Shown: in pieces, positions 32,569 to 43,220 of the stretch
How positions within the stretch are numbered: position 1 is the stretch's first letter
How the letters are laid out: each line of letters starts with the position of its first letter
Source: Rhizodiscina lignyota
Lineage: Eukaryota > Ascomycota > Dothideomycetes > Aulographales > Rhizodiscinaceae
NCBI GenBank assembly: GCA_010015805.1
Contig: ML978129.1
Coordinates: 1,054,001-1,118,000, forward strand
Direction: 5' to 3'
Length of the DNA: 64,000 nt
Notes under the pieces: model-generated
What the model was told of the DNA's origin: nothing
The model's input: the letters and a program-made list of their open reading frames with translations, nothing else
Database searches by the model: none
Position numbers and translations under genes: made by a program

Positions 32569-33138
32569 ATTTGGTTCTGTGCCGCTTGGGGAGCTAGGTA
32601 TTAGGCTGGTGGCTGTTATGGCTTGTGAATACTTGCTTCTGAAGTTGTTGAAGGAACTTCAAATTGCGCATGTATATAGCTTCCAGCGCGGCCGCCGACG
32701 GGGTTTCAGAAGTCTAATCATGACATCTAGGCTCGGAGCCGGGCAAATGCTGAGAAAACTTTAGAAATCCATCTACAGCTAGAGTAGCTACAAGGACAAA
32801 TTTCGGCGGTTCCTAAACATTATCTAACAGCCGCCAGTATGCGGTTCTCCGGAAATGGCTCGGGCGGGAGTGAATCATAGAAAATACTTAGCTACTGGAA
32901 CGCTCCGAGTAACTAGACAAGCAAGTGTGGTACGGGCCTGACGAATGACGTGTCCTGTCTACCCCGTACCGGCGTACATACGATAGCTGGTGCTGGGAGG
33001 CGTGGCTGGAGCCACTATGTCCCTGCCGAGCATGAAAGTTGGAGCCTGGAGCATCCTGCGCTTCATGTAACGTATTTCATTTCGAACAACCACTCTCTTC
33101 AATTGTCTAGTCCTTCCTTTTCAATTCCACCATCAACT
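32569..33138. promoter_or_regulatory. Divergent upstream region of FMP52 and P450
   Basis: 570 bp between divergent start codons. A CT-rich stretch just before the P450 start (about 33090-33135, tcttcaattgtctagtcctt) is a usual fungal promoter feature. No coding frame supported. Confidence 0.45.
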
Positions 33139-34957
33139 ATGATGTCTTTAAAGCGAATTGCACTGGCTGGGAGCGTGCTCGCAGCGCTCTTCGCAGCGCT
33201 GCTGGAGCAGAGATGGGCTCTTTCCCGCCTCACGTCAATTGGCCTTGCAGTCTCTCTCATTATTGTTCAAACAAGTGTCATTTGGTGTTATCATGCATTC
33301 ATATATCCTCGTTTTGTTAGCCCTCTCAGAGACATTCCAATGCCACCGGTACGTTTCGCCGCATACATCCTTTTTAGTATATCACATTTCATATAGATAA
33401 CAGATAAACCCTAGGGCGCATCAGCATGGTTCGGGCATACATTTATGGACATTAGAAAGGGCAAGCCACAGGGCACTTCGCTGCGCAAATGGCCCAACAG
33501 CGTGCCCAACGACGGCATTGTTCGCTTCCTGGATCTCTTCCGTATCGAAAAGTTGATACCAGTCAGTCCTGCAGCCCTTGCGGATGTGCTTGCGACAAAA
33601 TGCTACGACTTTGAGAAGCCAGAGCATTTCAGGTCTGGGAGTTCTGGGTTGATCTTGGGCCATGGGATTCTGTTTGCGGAAGGAGACCTTCATAAGGTGC
33701 GTCGACTTCGATATGGTCCCGAGACAATTGAGGTCTGATTAGATGCAGCGACAACGCAAGCAATTGAACCCTGCATTTACCTTCCGGCACATCAAGGATC
33801 TCTTCCCCACGTACTGGAAAGTCTCCGTGGACATGCTGAAAGCCATTGAAGCTCAGAAAGACAAGGAGACCGGCATCTCCATTGTCGAGCCAAATGACTG
33901 GTCCAGCAGGGTAACCCTCGATATTCTCGGACAAGCTGGACTTGGGCGAGACTTTGATGCACTTGCAAATCCAGACAATAAGGTGACTAAAGCGTATCGA
34001 GACGTCTTCAAGCAAGGAATCACGGACATACTGTTCCAAGTTGCAGAGGTCTTAATCTCCCCGACATTAGTTGTCCATCTTCCGTACGACGATACCATTG
34101 GAATTCTCAAGAACGTACATTTACTAACGGGTCACTAAAGCTTCGAGCGGAATCGTACGCTCCGTAAGAATATGCAAACCGTCCGCGACGTCTGCGCCGA
34201 AATCATCCAAGAGAAGCAGCAAAAGCCACAAGCAGACGACGTGCCCACGACCGACATTCTCAGCGCCATCCTCTCCTCCACAACTGTCGACTTCACGCAA
34301 AACGAGATGGTGGAACAACTCGTCACGTTCCTTGTCGCCGGCCACGAAACCACAGCGGCAGCACTGGCATGGGCCGTCTTCATCATCTGCAAGCACCCAG
34401 ACATGCAGTCTCGCCTCCGCGAGGAAGTCTGGGCGCATCTACCAAAGTCAGCATGGGAAGATAGAGACGCCGTGGTCGCATCCTCCGACTTCGACGCAAT
34501 GCCATATCTCCAGGCCTTCTGCAACGAGATCCTACGCTTCTACCCTCCCGTTCCCGCAACGATGCGGCACACTGCTGTCGACACTACCATCGCAGGCCAC
34601 CCCGTCCCCAAGGGTACAGATTTACTTCTCGCTCCATGGGCTGTCAACGTCTCTGCAGCGCTGTGGGGGCCTGATGCAGGAGAGTTCAAGCCCGAGCGCT
34701 GGCTCGAGTCTGCGTCTGGCGGGTGCAAGAGCAACTATGCGAACTTGACGTTCTTGCATGGGCCGCGGTCATGCATTGGGCAAAGCTTCGCAAAGCACGA
34801 GTTCGTATGTCTCGTTGGAGCGTGGGTTGGGCGGTTTGAGACGAAGTTTAATGTCGTGGAGGGCTGGAAGGAGCCGGTTGTTGATATGATGAGCGGCATT
34901 AGCCAGAGGCCGACGAGAGGGTGGAAGGTCGAGGTCAAGACGATTGAGCGGGATTGA
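33139..34957 (+). CDS. Cytochrome P450 monooxygenase
   Basis: Four exons, 33139..33348, 33415..33696, 33749..34083 and 34141..34957, total 1644 nt, 547 residues; introns 66, 52 and 57 nt. Two hydrophobic N-terminal segments anchor it in the ER membrane, followed by the proline hinge LRDIPMPPGASAW. Core motifs are all present: HKRQRKQLNPAFTFRHIKDL (C-helix), the I-helix LVAGHETTAAALAWAV, the K-helix NEILRF (ExxR), FKPERWL, and the heme loop FLHGPRSCIGQSFAKHE with Cys about 487. It looks complete and functional. The fungal P450 clan cannot be named without searching; sequence around the PERF and heme region resembles clans handling hydrophobic or fatty substrates. Substrate unknown. Confidence 0.93.
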
Positions 34958-35158
34958 TCTAGGTAGATTCAGACTTGGATATGAGGGAACGCGGATTGTG
35001 AGAATCAACTCTTGAAGACCAGTTGTAATGATACATGTGCCACTCAATGTAGATGTCCATATAGAAATTATGAAAACTCCTCTTATATTGGCACCCATCG
35101 ATGCAAAAGCAACATCAAGACCCAAGATCCATGAGTATATCACAAGCCTGTGTAGTAA

Positions 35159-37550
35159 TCACGGCGTCGGTGGCACCTCATCACCGTTCACAGCACTTCC
35201 CGTCAAGCCATCGGTAAGAGCAAACATCCTCCGTCCCAGCAGATCATCCGAGCTTGCCAACTTGACAATACTCTTATTCTTCTTCACGCTTCCAGGCCGT
35301 CCTTTCTCAACTCTGCCCTCGCCTGTGCGTCTCTCGCCATTCTGGTTGCCCCGCACACCAGTGTCTGTATGAGCTCTGCTAATACTGTCGCGCTTCGGCC
35401 TGATCACGGTCATCTCCAGTGGGCGATCCTCTTCTGCAGAGCTCGCTGTGCCCATGCGGCGGTGGTGTCTGCCACCAATGGAACCGTTCATAGCTAGACC
35501 CGGGGTGGGAGGGGTGACTGCAGGAGTTGGATTCTCCTCCGCGGCGCGGTCGGCGTGGTCGAAGATCTCGAGCATCCACTTGGCGCAACGAGAGATGTAT
35601 TGCCAACCCTCTGGAAAGATGCTGACGAACTGCAGGAAGCCATGGCTTATGCCAGGGATCAGCACCACTTCGACGTGCTCGTCCTCTCTAAATCCCATCT
35701 TCTCCTCTGTCCGGCTGAGCAAACCCATCTCTCTGCGCTCGACCCACGCCGCATACTTCGCTTGCCGTATACGACCAGCGAATATGACGGTGTCATCGAC
35801 GAGCGGGTCTCGTTCTCCCGTTAGGAAGTACGTCTTTGGGAATGCAGCAAGCAGATTCTCAGGCGCAAGCAGCGGAGAGAGAAGAAAGTCAGTTGAGAGG
35901 TCCGGACGGTTGTGCGGGCCGATATACAAGATGATCATGGCACGCATCATCTCTGGCGAGAGAATGCGGTCGTTGAAGTAGGATATCATGCTCGACATGG
36001 CCAATCTTGTCTTTAGGATGTGTGGCTTTCCTGCTTGGACGGCGGCCGTTTGCTCGGCTGTATCTTTTGCGGAGCCATTCGATGCAGTTTTCGTGAGAGC
36101 AGTCGAATCGACACCAGTATGAGCTGCAGTGAGTTTGATCGCAGTAGGAGATTCGGTCAGCGGCGCATCTTCATCTATCTTGCGAAATGCACGATTTGGG
36201 CGCATCTCAAGCGCGTTTTCATCGACATCCAGTTCGTCATCCGAAGGCTGCGGTGTGTGTGGCGTGAGCTTCTTATAATCTTCGCTCTTTCTCCTCAAGA
36301 CTCTTTCGTTAGTCTTGCGCATCTGTCTATCTCTAATCAAAGTCATTTGGTCGTCTGTCATCCAACTACTGATATTCACGTCAAGTGCCGGATATACTAA
36401 GACAACGCCTTCTGGTGGCGGGAGAGCTGTTTCTCCTAAGAATCTTCGTGTATCTGTGCTCCCGGCTTGCACAATCATTAGGACCATGCCAACTGCTAGA
36501 CTGCCACCAGCACTGTCGCCAGAGACGACAATCTGTGGTACGTCTTCGCCAGAAAATCCAACACACCGTCCTCTCGTAGCAATGATCGAGTGGTAGACAT
36601 CGTAACATTCGTTAAGAGCGTAAGGATATGGATTCTCCGGGGCCTTCCTGTACTCTAATGCCAGCACAGGCAAGTCAGTCTTTCCCGCCCATGCCTGTAG
36701 CTTGTCCTCATGACATCTTGGAGTCATTGCAACAAAGCCGCCACCGGGTATGTCTAAGATGATCTTATTATGTTTCTTCAATGCAGATATCGGCCCATTG
36801 AAATATAGCCATCCATGTACTGGTTCTGTGTAGCTCGAGGCATTCGGTCTCGGGATGCGTATCGCTCGTGGGGGGTAGCGCATAAGTCGAGGCCGCAACA
36901 TGGCGGAAATGAATTTCAAATATGGCGTTGTCGGTTTGTTCCAGCTGACCCTCAGATGATCCACTGTTAGACAACCTCTGACTTTGCGCACCTTCTCATC
37001 CGCTTGTTCTGCACAGAACAAGTAGTATACGCTGAAGACCATGCTTGACAAATCTTTCAGCCATTTTGGCCGTATATGCATGGCTGTCCAGAAACCCGCA
37101 TCCAACGCCGTTGTTATCCATGTCGCGCGGAAGTATGATCGGGAGTAGAGGTTCGCAAGTGGTTCGGGGCACTCAAGATTGATCAGCTTGCCGAAGTTTC
37201 GAGTGATGTATAGCCAGATGAGCGTTATGACAACCGTTTGCCAAGGAGTGAGGCGTCGAGACAGGGTCGCTGAGAGTCGCCGAATGACGGGTGGGCCATT
37301 ACGGTTACCTCTGTCAGAGTGTTAGGTCTCCTACGCAGTCTTCTCCTAGGACATCTCTTATGACGTACTTGTATAGGTAGAAGCTCCAGAGCAGCACAAC
37401 GGTGAGGACCTGGAATTTTCGGAATTTCACGCTCGGACGGCCCAGGACGTGATCTAGCGGTAGCAGAACTGTTAGCGGCATCGAGGAATTGGGATAGAGT
37501 CTACGAAGTAGCTGAAGCTTGAACCTAGTTATGGAAAGCATACCTATCAT
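35159..37550 (-). CDS. Alpha/beta hydrolase, hormone-sensitive-lipase type, with large insertion
   Basis: Three exons. The first holds only seven bases, ATG ATA G, at 37550..37544; then 37453..37369 and 37310..35159. Introns are 90 nt (gtatgc) and 58 nt (gtacgt, cctaac); total 2244 nt, 747 residues. Two membrane segments lie in the first 70 residues (VLTVVLLWSFYLY and VVITLIWLYI). The hydrolase core shows the oxyanion loop LDIPGGGFVAMTP (about 217), the nucleophile elbow GDSAGGSL (Ser about 297), and candidate acid and base in GERDPLVDD and ISHGFLQ. An insertion of roughly 130 residues, Lys/Glu/Asp- and Ser-rich, separates elbow and acid. Probably a membrane-bound lipase or steryl esterase; substrate unknown. 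Confidence 0.85.
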
Positions 37551-38088
37551 GACGGTAGTAGAAGAGCTCTATGCCATGCGGATCGCTCACGAGGGCGTGG
37601 ATACAAACGGCGTATAACGGCAAACAGCAGCAGAGTTTGTGAAAGCAGCGCAGTGACAAGTCACCCGTAATCCATAGCAAAGGCGAGAAATAGGCGCGCA
37701 GAAGCGTTGAAGGTGGAAGTTCGGCCTCGCTCCATCGGAATGGCTGTGTCGTTCAAGTCGATGCTTACAGTAGCTGCCGCATGCATGTGATCGAAGGGCG
37801 ATGATGAAAGAGACGCCGCACCTGGCAGCCGGGCCAACCCCACCGCCCACGCGACTTGCGCAGGCCGGCCCAGGCACATGTGAAAGCGCCAAGCCTGGCC
37901 GGGGTGACCCTTGTTCCTTCGCCGAGCATCCCCATGCCCCTGAAATCGCTTCTCTTCATCTCCGGCCTGCTTTCTCGGGATCGTTTCTATATGTAGCATA
38001 TTCTGTTTTGATATTGAAGAGCATTGGAATGGCGGGGTGATGGAGTATTAGTTCATCCTTATCGAATATCACCGGGATAGATCTCTTC
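37551..38088. promoter_or_regulatory. Divergent upstream region of hydrolase and PGAP4-like gene
   Basis: 538 bp between two divergent ATGs. GC-rich block at 37820-37900, no coding motif in either strand. An 80-codon plus frame (37801-38040) shows no similarity to anything I recognise. Confidence 0.4.
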
Positions 38089-39544
38089 ATGTCGAAGCTT
38101 CCCACTGCCTCGTCTCCCCGAATGGAGCGTCGAACTCCGGTTCCGTATCCTCTGCGCGTTTTTCTACTCGCATCTTTGAGTTTTCTCTTTTGTGTCGCGT
38201 ATGGTCGAAAGAATTTCTACCGCGACCCTCTTGGCATCTTCTTTGACCCGAAACGGGCGTACGAGCGACACTACAGCGGCGTACGTGAAGCGGAAGCTCT
38301 GGAATGGAGCAACGATGTACTCACAGCTTTTGATGATTTTGAGAACGGCCTAGGCGAAGATGCCAATATCTACAGAGTTGGAGACCATCCACGGATATGC
38401 GCTGTTTTTATCACCGCGAAGCGAGAGGGCGATAGGCAGTACATTGATGTAAGAAGGCCTCCAACCTTATTCGCAAATGAGTCCTGACAAGTTCACAGAT
38501 TGCCGTCGGCAGTGCGCTCGCAAACATCACAGAAGCAGAGCGCACAGACTTGGACCTGAAGATCTATTTCTCGAACACGCAACCAGAGATCCATCCTTCA
38601 TGGAATTCATGGATAGATCGAGTGGTGGACGAGTCTTTCCCAGTAACGGGCCTCGTTCCAGACAGCCAATTAGAGCACATGAAACAGCTCGAAAAAGAGT
38701 CCAAGTTTGTCGAGAAAGCCGGCCTCGACTACTCCATTGCTTTGCAACACTGCTACGCGAACTCATCTGCACCCTTCATCATGATCTTTGAGGGCGACAT
38801 CCTGCTCGCCGATGGCTGGTTCGCTCGCACCCTCAAAGGGCTGCGGCACATTGTCAACATCATGGAGCCTGATGCCTGGATGGACATGCGTCTATTCAGC
38901 TACGACAAGTCTATGGGATGGGGTTCGCAGAATCTGCTTGGCAACAACGTCCCGTGGATATGTCTCGCCCTCGGCCTAGCTCTCTACTTAATGCTCGTTC
39001 AACTCCGCCGCGTCTCATCAACGAGCTTGCGCCCGTACCTCTCCCCCTGGTGTGTCTTTGTCATCTGTGGTATCGCAGTACCGGCTTTTGTGATCCTGTT
39101 CTTCCGCGCTGGGAAAGCCTCGCTATTACCACCATCACCTGGCGTGCATAGGCAGGACACGTTTGGATGCTGTAACCAGGCGCTACTCTTTCCTCGAGAA
39201 CAGGTGCCAGGAGTGGCGGCTTTTATCACAGAGCACGCGGATAAGCGGCCGCACGATCACCTCCTCATGCATTATTCACAGGAGAAACAACTGGCAAGAT
39301 ATGCATTATATCCTGTGCAAGCTCAGCATCTCGGTAAGACATATCTGCCTTGCAATATTCCTGCCTGCTCACTATTAGTGCTAATCACGGAGGAATGACA
39401 GGGTTCAAATCGATTGTCAATCCAGAGCGGGACGAAAGTTGGGGCGTCTGGAATATGGGCTTCGAGAATCTTCAATCTTCGAAACTGGCTCGAGAACACG
39501 AACGCATGGTCAAAGAGATATATGGTGATGAGGCATGGGAATAG
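38089..39544 (+). CDS. PGAP4-like Golgi glycosyltransferase with tandem inserted TM segments
   Basis: Exons 38089..38448, 38499..39333 and 39402..39544, introns 50 and 68 nt (gtaaga donors), total 1338 nt, 445 residues. A type-II anchor (about 22-40) precedes a GT-A-like domain with NFYRDPLGIFFDPKRAYERH, ICAVFITAKREGD and IFEGDILLADGW (an EGD site replacing DxD). Two adjacent membrane segments (about 271-289 and 304-322, VPWICLALGLALYLMLVQL and VFVICGIAVPAFVILFF) interrupt the enzyme domain, followed by TFGCCNQALLFPREQV. This interrupted-domain arrangement is the hallmark described for mammalian PGAP4, which adds GalNAc to GPI anchors. Fungal relatives are known but their sugar donor is less clear; GPI side-chain addition is inferred. 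Confidence 0.85.
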
Positions 39545-40262
39545 GGCAGGCGCTAAGGTATATTTTTACATACCGAGCAATTTAATCGTAATGCCAAACT
39601 CGTTGAAGAGAGCGAACATCTGTCGAAGTATTTCGCGATCATGGTCTCCATCCCTTTCAGGTAGTGTCCAAGCAGCTCGAGCATAAGGGTGGTCAATGTG
39701 TGAGGGCCGAGGTGCGCTTGATGCACTTTAATAAAATTTAAGTTCAACAACTTGTATTAATTTCATCGAGGAAACGCCTCTAGCAATCGAACCCACCTCC
39801 GACTATGGGTCTGGTGCCACGAAATCCTTCCGCTGCCATGACAGATTGTGACTTGGTAACATTCCTCGAGCAGACCGCTCCCCTCATCTCCGTGCTTCTC
39901 TAGGTGAATACGCTTCATTGTCGCGGCCGCTATACGTCCGTCCAAGGATTTCAGGCCTTGTGTCGCCAGCGCGTTCGTATCGGCGTACGCATTCTTGCAC
40001 TTAAGTCGAGCTCCTTGTCTCCGTGTCTCCTCAGACTGAGTCGGTCATTTCGGTGGGTTGGCGATTGGCGTGCGATCTCGTAGTCATTCGTGCAATCCGG
40101 GTATGTCCCTGCAGAAAAGATTATGTTTTCGGTGTCGCCTCTTCGTAAGCACATCTTGCACATCCATCATAATGCCGACTTCGCAATGCTAATTGCATTT
40201 GCATCTCATCCTGCATGAGAACCACCCCTCAACGTCTCAGCATCATACATGGCCTTGCCCTT
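39545..40262. other. Convergent 3' intergenic region, nothing recognised
   Basis: About 720 bp between the PGAP4-like stop and the convergent GT8 stop. No long frame, no repeat and no tRNA that I can support; one T-arm-like word (gtgggttcgattgc, minus strand near 39783) lacks the rest of a tRNA. Confidence 0.45.
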
Positions 40263-41339
40263 TCATGTAGAGCAATCGTACGCCGCATAATAATCCTCCA
40301 TGTCCCTCTTTACAGCCATGAACTTCTCCTTCAACCGTTTATCATAAGGGCTCCACCATTTATCATGCAGACTCGCCACGCCCGCCTCATAATCCTCCAA
40401 ATTCGGAAACACGATGTTCCAGTGCGTTGGCAGGCGCTGCCACGGCACCGCCCCATCGCCTCGATGCGCAAAGTTGAGGAAGTTCTGCTGCGGAAATCGC
40501 CACGAGAAGCGGTCGGACGACAGGTTCGGCACGTAGTATTTTAGCATCTCGGCGTCAGGGCGCAGCACGAGGAAGCCCGAGTTGAAGTATATTGGGTCCC
40601 AGAAGCCGCCATTTTTCTCGGTCGGCGGAAAGGTGTGGTTGCGCGTGGCGTGCGTGACGGCGGAGAAGATGTACTGGCGGGAGGGCGGATGCTTCTCTGG
40701 CACCGAGGCGTCGCTGTCACGGAGCTGGGTCGATGGTTCGTCGAAGATGGCGTCCATACTACGCGTGATTATCATGTCGCAGTCGAGGAATAGCAGACGC
40801 GAGTAGTCAGTCAGGTCGTTGATGCGCAGCTTCGTCATATCGTGCTTCCACCGCGGCGAGCCTGGGTGAAAGATCTCGCCGTCAATCTCGAAGTCCTCGA
40901 CTTCGACCACGCGCGCACCATCCTGTTCGAGGCGGCGCCGCTTGCGCTGCTCGACGTCGCTGGTAACCATGACCACGAAGGGGATGCGACGTCGGGTGCG
41001 GGTTGTGGGCGCGTGGAGGAATTGGTAGGCGAGGATGCGCGTGGCCGTGAAATATTTGTCGTGCTCAATGAATGGGATCCAGCCTGTCCACCAGTCGGGT
41101 TGGCTACTCGACAGGAAGGTCACGTACGCCAGCTTTTCGGTCGACTTCGAGGCATCTTGATCTGTCGCTGTTCCGTCCACCGACGCGTCTTCGTCACTGT
41201 CAACCTCCCATACTGACGATTTCGACCCCGGCTTGCATCCTGACGAAGGGGAGAGACGCGATCTGAGAGATGAGAAGGTCAGAAATGCAAATATCAGGCA
41301 GGTCAGAGCCCAGAAAGAGACAAGACGACGTTTTCGCAT
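40263..41339 (-). CDS. Glycosyltransferase family 8 (type II membrane enzyme)
   Basis: A single-exon 358-residue protein. Residues 7-26 form the membrane anchor (VSFWALTCLIFAFLTFSSLR) with basic residues on the cytosolic side, so the enzyme faces the Golgi lumen. A Ser/Asp-rich stem follows to about 70. The GT8 domain begins at LAYVTFLSS. It contains IPFVVMVTSDVEQ, MTKLRINDLTDYSRLLFLD, and the metal-binding DxD at DCDMII. YFNSGFLVLRPDAEM and HWNIVFPNLEDYEAG complete the fold. Members transfer glucose, galactose or GlcNAc to lipids or glycans; fungal relatives are mostly uncharacterised. The gene is convergent with the PGAP4-like enzyme, so two putative glycosylation genes are adjacent. Confidence 0.88.
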   Translation of the reverse strand: MRKRRLVSFWALTCLIFAFLTFSSLRSRLSPSSGCKPGSKSSVWEVDSDEDASVDGTATDQDASKSTEKLAYVTFLSSSQPDWWTGWIPFIEHDKYFTATRILAYQFLHAPTTRTRRRIPFVVMVTSDVEQRKRRRLEQDGARVVEVEDFEIDGEIFHPGSPRWKHDMTKLRINDLTDYSRLLFLDCDMIITRSMDAIFDEPSTQLRDSDASVPEKHPPSRQYIFSAVTHATRNHTFPPTEKNGGFWDPIYFNSGFLVLRPDAEMLKYYVPNLSSDRFSWRFPQQNFLNFAHRGDGAVPWQRLPTHWNIVFPNLEDYEAGVASLHDKWWSPYDKRLKEKFMAVKRDMEDYYAAYDCST

Positions 41340-42169
41340 TGGAGCTGCGTCTGATTACTGCCAACAGAAGGCAGGCATACCTATGAAATCAACGAGCGTT
41401 CCAAAGGAAGAATATTTGAAAGGTTAGGTTCGCTGAAATCCAGTAGCACATGCTGGCAGGTATAAGCTGACATGGGTGGTAGCTGTTTCATTAAAGGGAC
41501 CTGCGCCTATCCCCCGCGTGGGTAATGGTGCCGAAATGCGGGTTGCCACGAGGGTGACAAAATAGCTGACCTGTTAGACGTCGAGAGCGTTTGCTCTTTA
41601 GCTTAGGAGAGAGCATTGTCGAAAGCTCAATGGGGTACACCTTAGCCTGCGTTTATTAGAGCTGTAAAGGCTTCACAAACACAATTCATCTTTGCTGTAG
41701 TGGCTGCGCACTCCAACAGCTCGATGGCTGTATGTCAACTTTTTAGTCACACCTCGGCGGTGTCTAAGGTCTAAAATGGTCCGGAAATTATATAAAGGAA
41801 ATTGATATATGGACTTATAGCCGTGACGCTTTATTGTTTCTTTGGGATCGAAGTTTTTTGATATACTTCTCCGCAAGAGCAGCCAAATACTAGGTGAGAA
41901 AAAGAAGAAACGTGAATGAAGAAGTGGGCTGTTGATAACAGATAGCTCGGGCCAACGATGGACCTGTATGTATGTACACACTCAGTCTTAGAAGAAATTG
42001 CTTTCCAATTACACAATATTTGAATCGTGAGACTTGAGTGATATTATAAAGGTTTGGGGCAATGTTTCTATGGCCTGACGTTCTGATAATCATCCTGTCT
42101 AAGGAAAGCTTCTTTTATCGTGAAGCTTAGCATTCCTTGGTACATATTTGATCACCCTAACCTTCAACC
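41340..42169. promoter_or_regulatory. Divergent upstream region of GT8 and NRK1
   Basis: 830 bp between divergent start codons, with AT-rich blocks at 41780-41880 and 41990-42060. Nothing coding recognised. Confidence 0.4.
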
Positions 42170-42973
42170 ATGTCCACCCTCCTCATAGGCATATCTGGCC
42201 CCTCCTCATCCGGCAAGACCACACTCTCCCGTCTCCTTCGGGATGTCCTCAACTCCTCGCCTCTACTCCATGCTTTCATCCTTCACGAAGACGACTTCTA
42301 CAAGACCGACGCCGAGATCCCGGTCAACACAGACGGTCTACAAGACTGGGACTGCCTCGAGTCGATAGACTTGCCACTCCTGGAAAAGACGCTTGCGCAC
42401 GTGAAAGAGCACGGGAGCCTACCGGCGGGATTCGAGAGCAAGGAGGATAAGAATGATGTCGGGAAGGTGGATATCGACTGGGGCGTGATTGAACGGCAGA
42501 CAGAGAACCTAAAGCAGAAAGTACAGACGCTACAACAAGGGCATGAACGCGGCAAAGAAGCTGCTGGAGAAGCATCTCCCGCCCTCACAATAGCAATTAT
42601 AGACGGCTTCCTCCTTTTCGCGCCCTCCATGGCTTCCATCCGCTCCCTCTTCAGCGTCAAGCTGTTTCTCCGTACCGACTATGCTACTGCGAAACGCCGG
42701 CGTGAGGCAAGAAGTGGCTATGTGACACTAGAGGGCTTCTGGGAGGACCCACCGGGGTATGTGGACAAAGTGGTCTGGCCGAACTACGTGAAGGATCACT
42801 CCTTCTTATTCAGGAATGGGGACGTCGAGGGCGAGCTGAACGAAGGGGTGTGCACGGAACTAGGTATCGTGGGGATGCCGAAGGGGCTGGAAGGAAATAT
42901 GACTGGTGTATTTGAGTGGGCGTTCGCAGAGGTTTTAGATGGCCTGCAAGGTAGGCTTCAGGATAGTTCATGA
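42170..42973 (+). CDS. NRK1: Nicotinamide riboside kinase
   Basis: A single-exon 267-residue protein. It opens with the Walker A loop of the uridine-kinase-like fold (MSTLLIGISGPSSSGKTTLS, P-loop residues 10-17). FILHEDDFYK carries the substrate Asp, DWDCLESIDLPLLEKTL follows, and LTIAIIDGFLLF is the second conserved strand. KLFLRTDYATAKRRREARSG contains the lid Arg residues. The enzyme phosphorylates nicotinamide riboside to NMN, the salvage route to NAD. Length is normal for fungi, with an acidic middle insertion (about 80-125). No intron was seen and the start is the first codon of the fold. Neighbouring genes do not suggest a link to NAD metabolism. Confidence 0.93.
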   Translation: MSTLLIGISGPSSSGKTTLSRLLRDVLNSSPLLHAFILHEDDFYKTDAEIPVNTDGLQDWDCLESIDLPLLEKTLAHVKEHGSLPAGFESKEDKNDVGKVDIDWGVIERQTENLKQKVQTLQQGHERGKEAAGEASPALTIAIIDGFLLFAPSMASIRSLFSVKLFLRTDYATAKRRREARSGYVTLEGFWEDPPGYVDKVVWPNYVKDHSFLFRNGDVEGELNEGVCTELGIVGMPKGLEGNMTGVFEWAFAEVLDGLQGRLQDSS

Positions 42974-43220
42974 ATCTTTTTAAAATCAGGATATATGTGT
43001 ACAAGTTTTAAAAGTGATATGCAGAGGTCAGTAGACCTAAAGTGCACAAGAAAGGCCAGAGAACACCATGTCCCAAAGTCTTTTCAATCCGATCCTAGAT
43101 GCATACCCAGCGCGAACCGATTAGGGGTATCTTGCGATGTAAATCAGAGACCCTCCACCCAGCGCGCCTTTTATCCGCTTCAACGGCTTTACTCATACCA
43201 AAATCATCAATTCATTCATT

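Noticed and set aside
31360-37550. FMP52, P450 and hydrolase as a secondary-metabolite cluster
   Set aside because: There is no backbone synthase, regulator or transporter beside them, and FMP52 is a housekeeping protein; adjacency alone is not enough.
39760-39840. Possible tRNA on the minus strand because of a ggttcgatt-like word
   Set aside because: No matching acceptor stem, D arm or anticodon arm could be paired around it.
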